Program-made: the position numbers and the translations under genes
NCBI GenBank assembly: GCA_037447335.1
Contig: JBBIGV010000043.1
Location: forward strand, 1 to 28,944
DNA: 28,944 nucleotides
Reading direction: 5' to 3'
From: JBBIGV01 sp037447335
GTDB taxonomy: Bacteria > Bacteroidota > Ignavibacteria > Ignavibacteriales > Ignavibacteriaceae
The notes under the pieces: model-generated
Told to the model about the DNA's origin: nothing
The model's database searches: none
Seen by the model: only the letters and a program-made list of their open reading frames with translations
In this document: in pieces, positions 1-8,041 of the stretch
How the letters are laid out: the number at the start of each line of letters is the position of its first letter
Position numbering within the stretch: the first letter of the stretch is position 1

Positions 1-102
1 ATTTTTGGCTCTTTAAACAGACCTTCTGATATTTCTATCTCGGAATTAAGAAAATTTTGTCCCCCATAATCGCAGAAATTAGCCTTGACTTTCAAAACCT
101 AA

Positions 103-132
103 TTGACAATCTTTTCGCAAGTTTTTTAATAA
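103..132 (+). promoter_or_regulatory. possible promoter of the PorV/PorQ-like gene
   Basis: TTGACA at 103-108 is followed after 18 nt by TAATAA at 127-132, about 28 nt before the start codon at 160. It resembles a general sigma-70 promoter rather than the TTTG/TAnnTTTG type seen at the tRNA genes of this window. In A+T-rich DNA such matches occur by chance. The rest of 1-159 holds nothing recognisable. Confidence 0.25.
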
Positions 133-159
133 TCTATATACTATTCGGGAGTTTCTTAA

Positions 160-1203
160 ATGATTAAGAGAATTTTAGCTTCAGCGTTGCTTGTTCTTTT
201 ACTTTACTTTCCGGTAAGCGCTCAAACCGTTATCAGCAAATATGCCGGCGAGTTTATGGCTATCGGTGTCGGGGGAAGAGCCCTGGGTATGGGTGGCGCT
301 TTCGTTGCGGTTGCAAATGATATTACTACCGCTTACTACAATCCCGCCGGTCTTGCAAATCTTAATTATCCCCAAATATCTTTAATGCATGCAGAGCAGT
401 TCGGAAATCTTGTTAATTATGATTATGGTGCTGTTGCTATTCCGTACGGAACGGATATGAGCTTCGGTATAAGCGTGATGAGGCTTGGAATTGACGGCAT
501 ACCCGATACAAGAAACGCTTTAATTGACGGGGCTACCGGACAACTAATAAACGATATAAGAAATCCCAATGCAAGGCTGGATGTATCCCGTATAACAGAG
601 TTCAGCAACCAGGACTGGGCGTTCTATCTTACCTTTGCTAAAAGACATTCTGAAAATTTTTACTACGGCGCAAATGTTAAGATTATAAGAAGGGATATTG
701 CTGAGTTCGGAGCTACCGGCGTTGGGTTTGATGTCGGCGCATTTTATATGCCGATGGAAAACCTCTTCCTCGGAGCTAATATTCAGGATGTGACAACAAC
801 TTTAATAGCATGGAACACCGGAAGAAATGAGCTTGTATCGCCTACTGCCAAAATCGGCGCTGCATATGCATGGTATGTATTGGGCGGGAGGATCACACCG
901 GCTGTTGATTTTGATCTGAGGTTCGAGAACAGACGATTCGCTTCAAACTTTAATATCGGTCCGGTCAGCTTCGATATGCATGCAGGTTTAGAATATAACT
1001 TTAAAGATCTTTTCTCAATCCGCGGCGGATATAACGATGTTAAACAATTTACGGTTGGTGCAGGGGTAAAGCTTCCAAAGCTGAATATAGATTATTCCTT
1101 TGCCCGGTTTACTCAATCGGAGCTTGACAGGCTTCCCGACACCCATAGAATTTCAATCATTCTTACTCTTGAAGAAACAAGGTTCCTCAGAACCGGTATG
1201 TGA
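160..1203 (+). CDS. PorV/PorQ-like outer-membrane beta-barrel protein
   Basis: A 347-residue protein with a signal peptide (about residues 1-21, ending V-S-A-Q). After it comes the hallmark N-terminus of the PorV/PorQ (UPF0164-like) family: G-G-R-A-L-G-M-G-G-A-F-V-A-V-A-N-D followed by Y-Y-N-P-A-G-L. The remainder reads as alternating amphipathic strands typical of a FadL-like barrel. Members of this family are outer-membrane partners of the type IX secretion system, PorV being the shuttle that takes cargo from the translocon to the attachment complex. Ignavibacteria usually carry many paralogues, so the exact role (PorV, PorQ or another barrel) is not settled. Three T9SS-type cargo genes lie in the same window, which fits. 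It is monocistronic, and its likely terminator has been invaded by mobile elements. Confidence 0.85.
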   Translation: MIKRILASALLVLLLYFPVSAQTVISKYAGEFMAIGVGGRALGMGGAFVAVANDITTAYYNPAGLANLNYPQISLMHAEQFGNLVNYDYGAVAIPYGTDMSFGISVMRLGIDGIPDTRNALIDGATGQLINDIRNPNARLDVSRITEFSNQDWAFYLTFAKRHSENFYYGANVKIIRRDIAEFGATGVGFDVGAFYMPMENLFLGANIQDVTTTLIAWNTGRNELVSPTAKIGAAYAWYVLGGRITPAVDFDLRFENRRFASNFNIGPVSFDMHAGLEYNFKDLFSIRGGYNDVKQFTVGAGVKLPKLNIDYSFARFTQSELDRLPDTHRISIILTLEETRFLRTGM

Positions 1204-1252
1204 TAAGGAAAATAGTTTATTGTTCAGGTTGAATTTGTAACCCCGTCCGTTA

Positions 1253-1461
1253 AGGGGCTGTTGCGTATTTTCAATTTGTCATGAGGCTGACCAAAATGTA
1301 GCACAGATTACTAATCTGTGCTACGATGAATTTGAATTTAATCTGAAATCAGAAACAAAAATTCAAAGTTGTTTGCAAAATTTACTTTTTGGTCAGCCTC
1401 ATCTGAATTATTGAGATCCCGAAAGCATTCAGGACGGAATGACAATTTTTAGACAGCCCCC
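1253..1461. mobile_element. outer MITE-like element, TA-flanked, hosting a second element
   Basis: The ends are AGGGGCTGT and ACAGCCCCC, an imperfect 9-bp terminal inverted repeat (8 of 9). TA lies directly outside each end (1251-1252 and 1462-1463), the target duplication typical of IS630/Tc1-mariner-type elements. Inside the right half the segment 1412-1446 reads, on the minus strand, GTCATTCCG followed by a G+C-richer stretch. I recall this type of dispersed repeat from Bacteroidota-group genomes. Without the nested 118-bp element the unit would be about 91 bp. It codes for nothing. Confidence 0.55.
1283..1400 (+). mobile_element. 118-bp MITE-like element, copy 1 (nested)
   Basis: Terminal inverted repeats GAGGCTGACCAAAA and TTTTGGTCAGCCTC bound a non-coding unit of exactly 118 bp. 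Near the left end is a perfect 13-bp palindrome arm pair (GTAGCACAGATTA, one C, TAATCTGTGCTAC). AT is present on both sides. The same unit occurs in reverse orientation at 14576-14693 with 7 differences by hand alignment. It lies inside another element, so it is the younger insertion. Confidence 0.85.
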
Positions 1462-1530
1462 TAACTGATGTTTCGGGGTTTCTTTATGACATGCATTGAA
1501 ATGCTTAATCGAATTTTTGTTTGAGGTCCT

Positions 1531-1776
1531 ATGCCCCCTGAAATTCAGCAAATAGGAAAGATACTTGTTATTGCTGGGGTGATCGTTGTGGCGCTTGGTT
1601 TATTCTTTATGATTGCTGGCGGCTCTCCTAATTTTTTACAGAAGATTCCATTTATTGGCAAATTGCCCGGCGATATTCATATTAAAGGGGAGAAGTTTAC
1701 ATTTTACTTTCCCATAGCCACGTCTATTCTGCTTAGTCTTATTATCTCACTAATCATCTATCTCTTTAAAAAATAA
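1531..1776 (+). CDS. DUF2905 family small membrane protein
   Basis: An 81-residue protein with two hydrophobic segments (about residues 10-30 and 58-78). Between them is the family signature F-I-G-K-L-P-G-D-I, continuing into G-x-x-F-x-F-Y-F-P-I. This matches the DUF2905 pattern in both length and topology. No function is established for the family. The gene is followed immediately by a hairpin terminator that overlaps its stop codon. No obvious Shine-Dalgarno beyond TGAGGTCC just upstream of the start. Its promoter region is the element nest at 1253-1461, so its expression may depend on sequences brought by those insertions. Confidence 0.85.
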   Translation: MPPEIQQIGKILVIAGVIVVALGLFFMIAGGSPNFLQKIPFIGKLPGDIHIKGEKFTFYFPIATSILLSLIISLIIYLFKK

Positions 1777-1804
1777 AAAGCGCGGGTAAATACCCACGCT
1801 TTTT
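1775..1804. terminator. bidirectional hairpin terminator
   Basis: AAAAAGCG, an unpaired C and GGGTA pair with TACCC, an unpaired A and CGCTTTTT around a 2-nt loop. Runs of A and T on either side let it work for both the DUF2905 gene (plus) and the convergent TlpA-like gene (minus). Confidence 0.85.
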
Positions 1805-1826
1805 GATCTTCAAACGAAAGTTCAAA

Positions 1827-2378
1827 TTACGATTTACCCGATAACTTTTTTAATTGTTCAACATAAGTTGATTTGGGCACAAGCCCCACAAATTTATTCT
1901 GAATGTTCCCGTCCTTATCTATTATAAATGATGTGGGAATTGCCTGAATATTTCCGTATCTGATTGAAACCTCATCAGTTCCATGTGCAACTATATAATT
2001 AATTTTATACTGCTGCATGAAAGGAAGTAAATCTTTTTCTGTTCCTGATACCCTGTCGAGAGAAATTCCAATCACAACTAGCTCATCTTTATATTCTTCC
2101 TGTAGTTCAACTAAATCGGGAACACCTTTTCTGCAAGGAGCGCACCATGTAGCCCAGAAATCTATCAGCACAATTTTGCCTTTAAAGTCCGAAAGTTTAA
2201 CATCCTTTCCGTCAACAGTTTTGAGATTAAATTCGGGCGCCTGGTCTAATCGCATGTCTGAATCGACAATTGGCTGACTTTCCTCAATTGACGGGACATC
2301 ATCAATGGATTTTTTCTGACATCCTGCTACTGCTATTGAAAAAGCAAAAACAGCAATCAGGAGAAATCTTTTTTTCAT
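1827..2378 (-). CDS. TlpA/ResA-like thioredoxin-fold lipoprotein
   Basis: A 183-residue exported protein. Residues 1-20 form a lipoprotein signal peptide with lipobox V-A-G-C (Cys20). The AhpC/TSA-TlpA thioredoxin domain follows from about residue 46, with the catalytic motif W-C79-A-P-C82 and the cis-proline segment I-P-T-S-F-I near residue 147. Proteins of this kind reduce or isomerise disulfides on the periplasmic side, for example in cytochrome c maturation; the substrate here is unknown. Start choice is supported by GAGGAAAT just upstream. It follows a small membrane-protein gene on the same strand by about 40 nt, so the two may be cotranscribed. Confidence 0.9.
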   Translation of the reverse strand: MKKRFLLIAVFAFSIAVAGCQKKSIDDVPSIEESQPIVDSDMRLDQAPEFNLKTVDGKDVKLSDFKGKIVLIDFWATWCAPCRKGVPDLVELQEEYKDELVVIGISLDRVSGTEKDLLPFMQQYKINYIVAHGTDEVSIRYGNIQAIPTSFIIDKDGNIQNKFVGLVPKSTYVEQLKKLSGKS

Positions 2379-2418
2379 TAATATTTCCTCAATAGTTATG
2401 TAAATGTAAAAATCACTT

Positions 2419-2658
2419 TTAGTTATTATTGCTTACCTTTGCCGGATCATAGAACGGCGGGTAAGGTCCGGATTCGGGAACATCCCTGGTATTGTTAACA
2501 ATGAAAGCTATCAGCAATAAAACCAGGATTGCTATTGTCCATATAGTGTTATTGCGCTTCTTTTTCAGAAGCTTATCAGGATCGTTCTGTTTTTTCCCGA
2601 TCTGTCTTTCTTTTTTATTCCCAAAATTCCGGGATGCATTGTTTTTGTATTTTGCCAT
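2419..2658 (-). CDS. small single-pass membrane protein of unknown function
   Basis: A 79-residue protein with a very basic N-terminal half (many Lys/Arg/Asn, residues 1-36) followed by one hydrophobic helix (about residues 38-54) and a short Pro-rich tail. By the positive-inside rule the basic part should be cytoplasmic and the tail periplasmic. I do not recognise a family. It sits directly upstream of the TlpA-like lipoprotein gene on the same strand, which suggests a shared transcript but not a function. An AGAG-containing site precedes the ATG. Confidence 0.65.
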   Translation of the reverse strand: MAKYKNNASRNFGNKKERQIGKKQNDPDKLLKKKRNNTIWTIAILVLLLIAFIVNNTRDVPESGPYPPFYDPAKVSNNN

Positions 2659-2747
2659 TACTTTTTCTCTGCCTTGCGTATGATGTTAATAGCCTGATTT
2701 CGATTCGCAAAGATATAAAAAATGTTTTTTATTCTAAGGTGGATAAA

Positions 2748-3815
2748 TTATTCTCCAAACATATTTAGCTGATTACCTGCTTTTCGCCTGAAATGAGCAG
2801 TTGTCAGATTGATATTGCTCTTTTCTAATCCATACTGCCTGCAACTAAGCTTAAACAAATTATGAATTGATTCTGCAATTGTTCCCTCTCCCGTAAATCT
2901 AAGCGCCGGCTCTGAGTGATTTAATTTTCCACCTCTTATTTCTTTTATCCGGTTAATTACTTTTTTTGCTCTTTCGGGGTATTCACGTTTAAGCCAGTCG
3001 ATGAACATATCCTTAACACTATATGGAAGCCGCAGCATAATTCTACCTGCGAAAGCTGCACCGTGTTCAGATGCTGCTTTAAGAATATTTGGGATTTCTT
3101 CATCTGTAAGACCGGGAATTACCGGGGCTGCCATTACTCCAACAGGAATTTTGTGCTTTGAAAGAGTTTCTATTGTTCGTAACCTTTTAGAAGGGGTTGA
3201 CGTTCTGGGTTCCAGTATTCTGATAAGATTTTCATCAAGACTGGTGATGGAAATCATGACGGAGGTGCTATTATAATCATTCAGTTCAGATAATATATCA
3301 AGGTCTCTTTCGATAAGGCTGTTTTTAGTAATTATCGCAACGGGATTACGGTAATCCAGGCAAACCTGCAAAAGCCCCCGCGTAAGCTTAAGTGTCCGCT
3401 CGATAGGTTGATAACAATCGGTATTTCCCGATAACATCAGAACATCGGGTTTATAACTTTTCTTTTCAAATTCCTTTGCAAGAAGTTCAGGAGCCTTAGG
3501 CTTAATCATTATCTTTGATTCAAAATCCAATCCGGCTGAAAAACCAAGGTACTCGTGTGATGGTCTTGCATAGCAGTAAATACAACCGTGTTCACAACCT
3601 CTGTAAGGATTTATTGAATAATTGAAGAAGAGGTCTTCACTGTCATTACGTGCAATTATAGATTTTGATTCATCCTTTAAAAAGATCGTGGGGATTTTTC
3701 GTTCCGGTTCAATTTCATTTTCAGGTTGTGAATCATCAGGTTCGATGTGCAAACGCTCAAACCGGTTTTTATAATTCGACTGAGCGCCGCGGCCTTTTAT
3801 TTTAATTGATGACAT
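2748..3815 (-). CDS. PA0069-family radical SAM protein
   Basis: A 355-residue protein with the atypical radical SAM cluster motif C74-x3-C78-x2-C81 (in R-G-C-E-H-G-C-I-Y-C-Y-A-R). It binds a 4Fe-4S cluster used to cleave S-adenosylmethionine. The following H-E-Y-L-G-x-x-A-G-L-D-F-E and the central M-L-S-G-N-T-D-C-Y-Q-P-I-E are characteristic of the PA0069/Rv2578c group, relatives of spore photoproduct lyase. The length is normal. The substrate is not established for the group; a DNA-repair role has been guessed from the lyase similarity. It lies 79 nt downstream of the glycosidase gene on the same strand. Confidence 0.88.
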   Translation of the reverse strand: MSSIKIKGRGAQSNYKNRFERLHIEPDDSQPENEIEPERKIPTIFLKDESKSIIARNDSEDLFFNYSINPYRGCEHGCIYCYARPSHEYLGFSAGLDFESKIMIKPKAPELLAKEFEKKSYKPDVLMLSGNTDCYQPIERTLKLTRGLLQVCLDYRNPVAIITKNSLIERDLDILSELNDYNSTSVMISITSLDENLIRILEPRTSTPSKRLRTIETLSKHKIPVGVMAAPVIPGLTDEEIPNILKAASEHGAAFAGRIMLRLPYSVKDMFIDWLKREYPERAKKVINRIKEIRGGKLNHSEPALRFTGEGTIAESIHNLFKLSCRQYGLEKSNINLTTAHFRRKAGNQLNMFGE

Positions 3816-3894
3816 AAAAACGATTCTGGTTACAGAATATAAAATTGGTTCCGATCAACCGGATTTTGATGATGTGTCCTGATACTTTATCAGA

Positions 3895-5364
3895 TCACTC
3901 AACTAAAAAGATGTGAGTGTGATAGCTTTTCAATTCGATGAACAGACCGGGGATTAAAATTTCTTTTGCTTTGCGCTTATATTTTTTGCCGGTCAGCAGA
4001 TCAGTAAGCAAAACATCATCATTCTGATTCGGGATGTTGAACCTGATCCTGCACAGTGAAGTATTTTCCGAATAATTAATTAAAATAACACATCGTTCAT
4101 CTTTCAGCTTCCACTGCCAAGCAAACATATTTTCATAAGATTGATTTCCGCCGCCGGCTGAAAAAGGTTCAAGCTTACTCCATTCCCCCTCTGAAAAAAT
4201 TTTATTGTTAGTAGCTGAGAGCAGCTTCGTATAAAAATTGCTTACTGTTTTTGAAGGCTTTTCAACGGGTTCCCTTCCAAGCTGAACAGGCAGTTTTATT
4301 CTTTTTCCTTCAAACTGACCATCATGATAAAATCGCATTCCGGGTATTGTACTTATCACTGCGGCGGCTGCCAGTGAACGGTATTTGCCAAATTTGGCAA
4401 CTGCACGTTCTTCATCATGATTTTCGATAAACCTTGCGGATTTAAGCTGATAGTCCATTCCTGCATCAAGATGTAATTTAACTCCCTGTATGTCTGAAGC
4501 AGCCAGTCTATCGGTCAATCTTTTATCGTACGTAAAGTCAAAACCGAGCTGCTGCAGATTCCATTCAAGATCCCAATAAGCCTCGGCAAGAAAAATAAAA
4601 TCCTTTTTTTTGGTCTTTACTTTTGTAATGGCTGTCTGCCAAAATTCATTTTGCGGTTTTGGGATACCGAATTTATTAAGAACGCCAACCCACGTATTAT
4701 AAAAGACATTATTGAGAGGAAGCATTGCCATATCGCATCTTACGCCGTCACAAAGCTCTGTGAGTTGAAGAAGTAAACCGGTTAAGAATTCCCGGGTTTG
4801 TTCGCTGAAAAAATTTACCTGTATAGTATCTTTCCATGGAGGAAACAGCGGATCGCGTCCGTGTGCAAAAACTTTATCGGGTGCAATAGACGGTCGGAAG
4901 AATGTGTAAGAATCTCTTTGCATTAATTCTTCATCAGCCTGAAGAAAAATTTCCGGATTAGTTTTAATAAGCAAACTATCAGCGCCAAAATGGTTGGCTG
5001 CAAAATCCAGAATAAGCTTGATCCCGGATTTGTTCAGTCTTTTACGGAAAGATAAAAGATCATCGCGTGTACCGAGAAGAGGATTAATTTCATACCGGTT
5101 AATAGAATATGGTGAACCAATAACATCCTCGTCCCTCCAGTCTTTAAGTGCACGGCTATAAGAAGATACCAGATCAACTTCAAAACAGTATTTATTTATA
5201 ATTCCGGTACAGGTTTCCCATATGCCCATCAGCCAGAGGATGTTAATTCCACTTGAGGCAAGGTTGGAGATAAAATCATCGGGAAGGTCCGACAGATTTG
5301 CATTTTCGCCGAAGCGTTTTATCCAGACCCTGCTGTTAACCTCATATAATTTAGGATTGATCAT
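3895..5364 (-). CDS. GH13 alpha-amylase family glycosidase
   Basis: A 489-residue protein without a signal peptide, so probably cytoplasmic. The GH13 conserved regions are visible in order: D-F-A-A-N-H (120-125), G-V-R-C-D-M-A (207-213, nucleophile Asp211), A-E-A-Y-W (260-264, acid/base Glu261) and E-N-H-D-E-E-R (314-320, transition-state Asp317). A small C-terminal beta domain follows. It should act on alpha-linked glucans or related sugars, but the subfamily cannot be read by eye. Length and catalytic residues are intact. Substitution of the usual histidine-containing region I pattern (D-x-x-x-N-H) is not seen; it is conserved. Confidence 0.88.
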   Translation of the reverse strand: MINPKLYEVNSRVWIKRFGENANLSDLPDDFISNLASSGINILWLMGIWETCTGIINKYCFEVDLVSSYSRALKDWRDEDVIGSPYSINRYEINPLLGTRDDLLSFRKRLNKSGIKLILDFAANHFGADSLLIKTNPEIFLQADEELMQRDSYTFFRPSIAPDKVFAHGRDPLFPPWKDTIQVNFFSEQTREFLTGLLLQLTELCDGVRCDMAMLPLNNVFYNTWVGVLNKFGIPKPQNEFWQTAITKVKTKKKDFIFLAEAYWDLEWNLQQLGFDFTYDKRLTDRLAASDIQGVKLHLDAGMDYQLKSARFIENHDEERAVAKFGKYRSLAAAAVISTIPGMRFYHDGQFEGKRIKLPVQLGREPVEKPSKTVSNFYTKLLSATNNKIFSEGEWSKLEPFSAGGGNQSYENMFAWQWKLKDERCVILINYSENTSLCRIRFNIPNQNDDVLLTDLLTGKKYKRKAKEILIPGLFIELKSYHTHIFLVE

Positions 5365-6094
5365 TTCTTAAAGCCAAAATTAGAGTATCGCCAACTGCTT
5401 AATAATACAATCCAATTGTACTAAAATTATATATGAACGTAAAGTAAATACAGAACCATATTTGACACACGAAAAAAATAAGTAAGAAATGAATTAAGGC
5501 TTTTTTTTCTGGGAAATCATGTTTAAGTTTTGCCGGTGCTTCGAAAGCCATTTCTGTTCTTACATTCCTTCTTAATTTACAACTGATTTAATTAACCGGA
5601 TTGTTCAGAGCAGAGTCGATTATTTTTATACGGAAAATTATTTAGATATGTTATAGATATTCCGTAATTTTTACCTATAAGATTACAAAATGTAATTGTC
5701 GAAATCGGATTGATTAATAAAACCATGGAGTCATGCCAATAAATCTTCTGAAAATCAGGGGTTTGGGCAGCGGCATTTTTTACTTCCAGAGTCAATTGAT
5801 TCGGATCAGTAACAAGTAAGGATATTTTCAGTTCTTACGAAAAACAAGGTAAGAGCCGGATTATTTAAGATTTTTTGAATATACCACGTTGAATAATAAA
5901 GAATCGGGTCTGACAAAAAAGAACCCGGATAAACCTAAATACTTATCTAAAAACCAATATTCTGGCATTATTGTTGACAATTCCATACGGATAAATTGGA
6001 GTCTACTGCCTGTTTACAGGGCATTGTACATAAGTAATGAACCGCAAATAATTAATAATTAACAGACTAAATAAGTAAACGCTAGAGGAAACTA
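5365..6094. other. 730-bp stretch without a convincing gene
   Basis: Very A+T rich, with stops in most frames. A short hairpin TCTTAC/GTAAGA lies near 5836-5856. The only open frame of note, on the minus strand at 5592-5795 (67 codons, TTG start), has no recognisable domain or ribosome-binding site and may be a remnant of a longer gene. TTGACA near 5974, about 120 nt before the GldL-like gene, is a possible but weak promoter element. A GAGGAAAC site precedes the ATG at 6095. Confidence 0.5.
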
Positions 6095-7069
6095 ATGTCA
6101 CAAACAGAACTAATCAAAACAAGCAAACTTACTGAATCCGGTAAAAGTCTGGATGCATATTCAAAGAACGGTTTGGAAGAAGAGCTTGAACAGTACACGC
6201 GAACTGCTGTAGAAGAAATTAAGTTTGCAGTTATTATAAAGCCTGCAATAATTTCTTTTGCAGCATTAATCATTTCTTTCTTCTTAGATTTATCTTCAGT
6301 TCCAATACTGGGCAATATATCAGTTGATATTGCTAGGGTGCTATTCCCTGCCTGGATCCCGGCTGAAGAAGTTATTTCACCATACAGCTTCTGGTGGCTG
6401 CCGGTAGTTGTATATGCCTTTTTCCTCTTTATGGCATTCCTGGCATATAACAAACTCAAAGTTGAAATTATCCGAACACCGGCTTCAGAAACTATTGACC
6501 GCGTAATAAACTCATATACAAGCGTTGTAGATAGTATAGCAACTGCACTTCCTCTTATAGGTGCAGCATTACTGCTTATCAGTATCAAATTAGGTGAAGA
6601 AATATTTCTTGGTTTGTCTGTACCGTTTGAAGTAAAAGCGTTGATAGTGCTTGCACTCGGAAAACTTTTCGAGCCAGTCATGGATCAGCTTGGCGTTGAA
6701 TTCCAGAATATTGTAAACAATGTAAGTGATATTAAGGAAAGATACTTCTCAAGAATTCAGATTGAGAATTCGAAGAACATCATCAAGCAATTAGGGCAGC
6801 AAACCGGAAGAGCAGATTTTTCTGCAAAAGACCTTGAACTGTACAAAACACTCCTTGAGCATACCAACAAGCTGAGTGAACAAATTCACAAAAACTTCAG
6901 CTCAATCAATTACATTCTTGAAAAGATGAACCATACCCAGAACATCAGCTCGGAAAAAATTGAACAATTGAGGCAGCTTGCAAATTCAATTACACAGGCT
7001 TCAGCCTCATTAAGTGATGAAAAAACAGTAACAGGACTAAAATATTTAGAATCAATTGTTAAGAAATAG
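6095..7069 (+). CDS. GldL/MotA-like four-helix motor membrane protein (candidate)
   Basis: A 324-residue inner-membrane protein with four predicted helices (about 44-64, 98-118, 147-165, 177-195) and a long cytoplasmic helical tail (about 205-324) that looks coiled-coil. The second helix pair, with L-I-G-A-A-L-L-L-I then A-L-I-V-L-A-L-G-K-L-F-E-P-V, resembles from memory both the GldL transmembrane hairpin, which ends in a similar F-E-P, and the two inner helices of MotA/TolQ/ExbB proton channels. Charged residues (Lys165, Glu168, Glu169) border helix 3. GldL proper has only two helices, so this would be an extended form. The next gene starts 9 nt downstream and encodes a single-pass partner, the pairing expected of GldL/GldM or MotA/MotB. 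The start follows GAGGAAAC. The assignment is inference. Confidence 0.5.
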   Translation: MSQTELIKTSKLTESGKSLDAYSKNGLEEELEQYTRTAVEEIKFAVIIKPAIISFAALIISFFLDLSSVPILGNISVDIARVLFPAWIPAEEVISPYSFWWLPVVVYAFFLFMAFLAYNKLKVEIIRTPASETIDRVINSYTSVVDSIATALPLIGAALLLISIKLGEEIFLGLSVPFEVKALIVLALGKLFEPVMDQLGVEFQNIVNNVSDIKERYFSRIQIENSKNIIKQLGQQTGRADFSAKDLELYKTLLEHTNKLSEQIHKNFSSINYILEKMNHTQNISSEKIEQLRQLANSITQASASLSDEKTVTGLKYLESIVKK

Positions 7070-7078
7070 AGTTTTAAA

Positions 7079-8023
7079 ATGACTAAAAAGAACAGAGACA
7101 GTAAATTTGTTATTTATCAGGTACTCTACATCTTCGTTATTACCGTTCTGGCTCTTAAAGGCGCTGACCTGGATCTCAGAAGGGTTGTTTCTGAAGAAGA
7201 TACCGTTGATAAGAAAGTAAGAGATTCTCTTCTTGTTATGCTTGATTCGCTTAATGCACTCGGACTTAAGTTTACCATTGAAATTGATCCTAACGTAGAA
7301 GTAGAAAATATCGAATTGCGCAGAAAGCTTGCTTCTCTTAATGAGCAGATCAGGGATATTTCCGAAAGAATTGTTGAGCCGGAAATACCCGAACCGGAGG
7401 AAATAATAGAAGAGCAAACACGAATGCCCTCGCCTATTTCGATGACACAAACATTTATCCAGCATACATGGAATAAAGCTAAGAATAACGGTACTGTTCC
7501 AACTCAGATATTCGATCCTAAAAATATGAATACCCCGATCATTTTGATTCCACCGGGGCAGGAAAGAACTTTTGATCTTACCGACCAGACAGAAGTAATT
7601 GTTAAGTTCGGTACGCAGCAGGAAATTATTAAAGTTGTTCCTAACAGACCTGCGGAAGTAAAAATAGATCGTGTTACTACGAAAATGAACACATCAAGAA
7701 TTTATGTTCAGGAACTTCAGCGAATTACAGTATTCACAGTTACAATCATTGACGAGAGACCCGATCAGCTTAAAGTAACTTATACCGGTCCTATTTCTGT
7801 TACCGGTCCTCAAAGAGATTCAAAAGGAAATCTTGTTTACAATGTTTCTCTTAACATTGCGCCTACAGAAGCAAGATTCAATGAGTGGTTAGATCGTTTC
7901 GGTAATTTACGCGAACCTGATGGCAGGTACAAAGTTAATTTCTTTTTCACTGTGGTTGACGAACGTTCCAAAGACATGGTTCAGGTAGGAGATTCGTTCT
8001 TCTTTACACATTTTTCTAAATAA
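7079..8023 (+). CDS. GldM-like single-pass periplasmic protein (candidate)
   Basis: A 314-residue protein with a short basic cytoplasmic end, one transmembrane helix (about 10-27, ending A-L-K-G-A-D-L-D-L), a short coiled coil (about 74-99), a Pro/Glu-rich linker (100-113) and a beta-rich periplasmic part to the end. The layout is that of motor partner subunits (GldM, MotB, ExbD). The helix beginning I-Y-Q-V-L-Y and ending V-L-A-L recalls the start of GldM, where a similar pattern precedes the first periplasmic domain. It is clearly shorter than typical GldM (about 500 residues), and no OmpA-like peptidoglycan-binding domain is visible. It is sandwiched between the four-helix protein and an outer-membrane barrel with gaps under 20 nt, which suggests one transcript and one complex. 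Confidence 0.5.
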   Translation: MTKKNRDSKFVIYQVLYIFVITVLALKGADLDLRRVVSEEDTVDKKVRDSLLVMLDSLNALGLKFTIEIDPNVEVENIELRRKLASLNEQIRDISERIVEPEIPEPEEIIEEQTRMPSPISMTQTFIQHTWNKAKNNGTVPTQIFDPKNMNTPIILIPPGQERTFDLTDQTEVIVKFGTQQEIIKVVPNRPAEVKIDRVTTKMNTSRIYVQELQRITVFTVTIIDERPDQLKVTYTGPISVTGPQRDSKGNLVYNVSLNIAPTEARFNEWLDRFGNLREPDGRYKVNFFFTVVDERSKDMVQVGDSFFFTHFSK

Positions 8024-8041
8024 TAATCATTGGAACCACTC

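Larger units (their letters stand above)
1239..1485 (+). terminator. rho-independent terminator split by an inserted element
   Basis: AACCCCG (1239-1245) pairs with CGGGGTT (1474-1480), followed by TCTTT, 36 nt after the stop codon of the PorV/PorQ-like gene. The arms are 228 nt apart because an element (1253-1461) with TA on each side sits in the loop. Removing the element and one TA leaves a loop of 17 nt, a normal terminator. The reconstruction is inference; the arms and flanking TA are directly visible. Confidence 0.5.

Noticed and set aside
1204..1530. Small regulatory RNA or riboswitch upstream of the DUF2905 gene because of strong hairpins
   Set aside because: The hairpins are explained by terminal and internal inverted repeats of two mobile elements, one of which recurs at 14576-14693.
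2748..3815. True spore photoproduct lyase
   Set aside because: The cluster motif is C-x3-C-x2-C with PA0069-type flanking motifs, and the organism type does not suggest spores.
5592..5795. 67-codon minus-strand frame in the large gap
   Set aside because: TTG start, no ribosome-binding site, no recognisable domain, and no neighbour in the same direction; kept only as a possible gene remnant.
6082..6681. 199-codon minus-strand frame
   Set aside because: It is fully antisense to the four-helix motor-like gene, Ser/Ile-rich with no domain, and reflects codon bias of the real gene.
6095..8023. Zorya-type (ZorAB) phage defence motor
   Set aside because: The four-helix plus tail layout is suggestive, but the partner lacks a visible OmpA-like domain and no ZorC/D/E-like nuclease or helicase is nearby; the GldLM-like reading fits the surroundings better.
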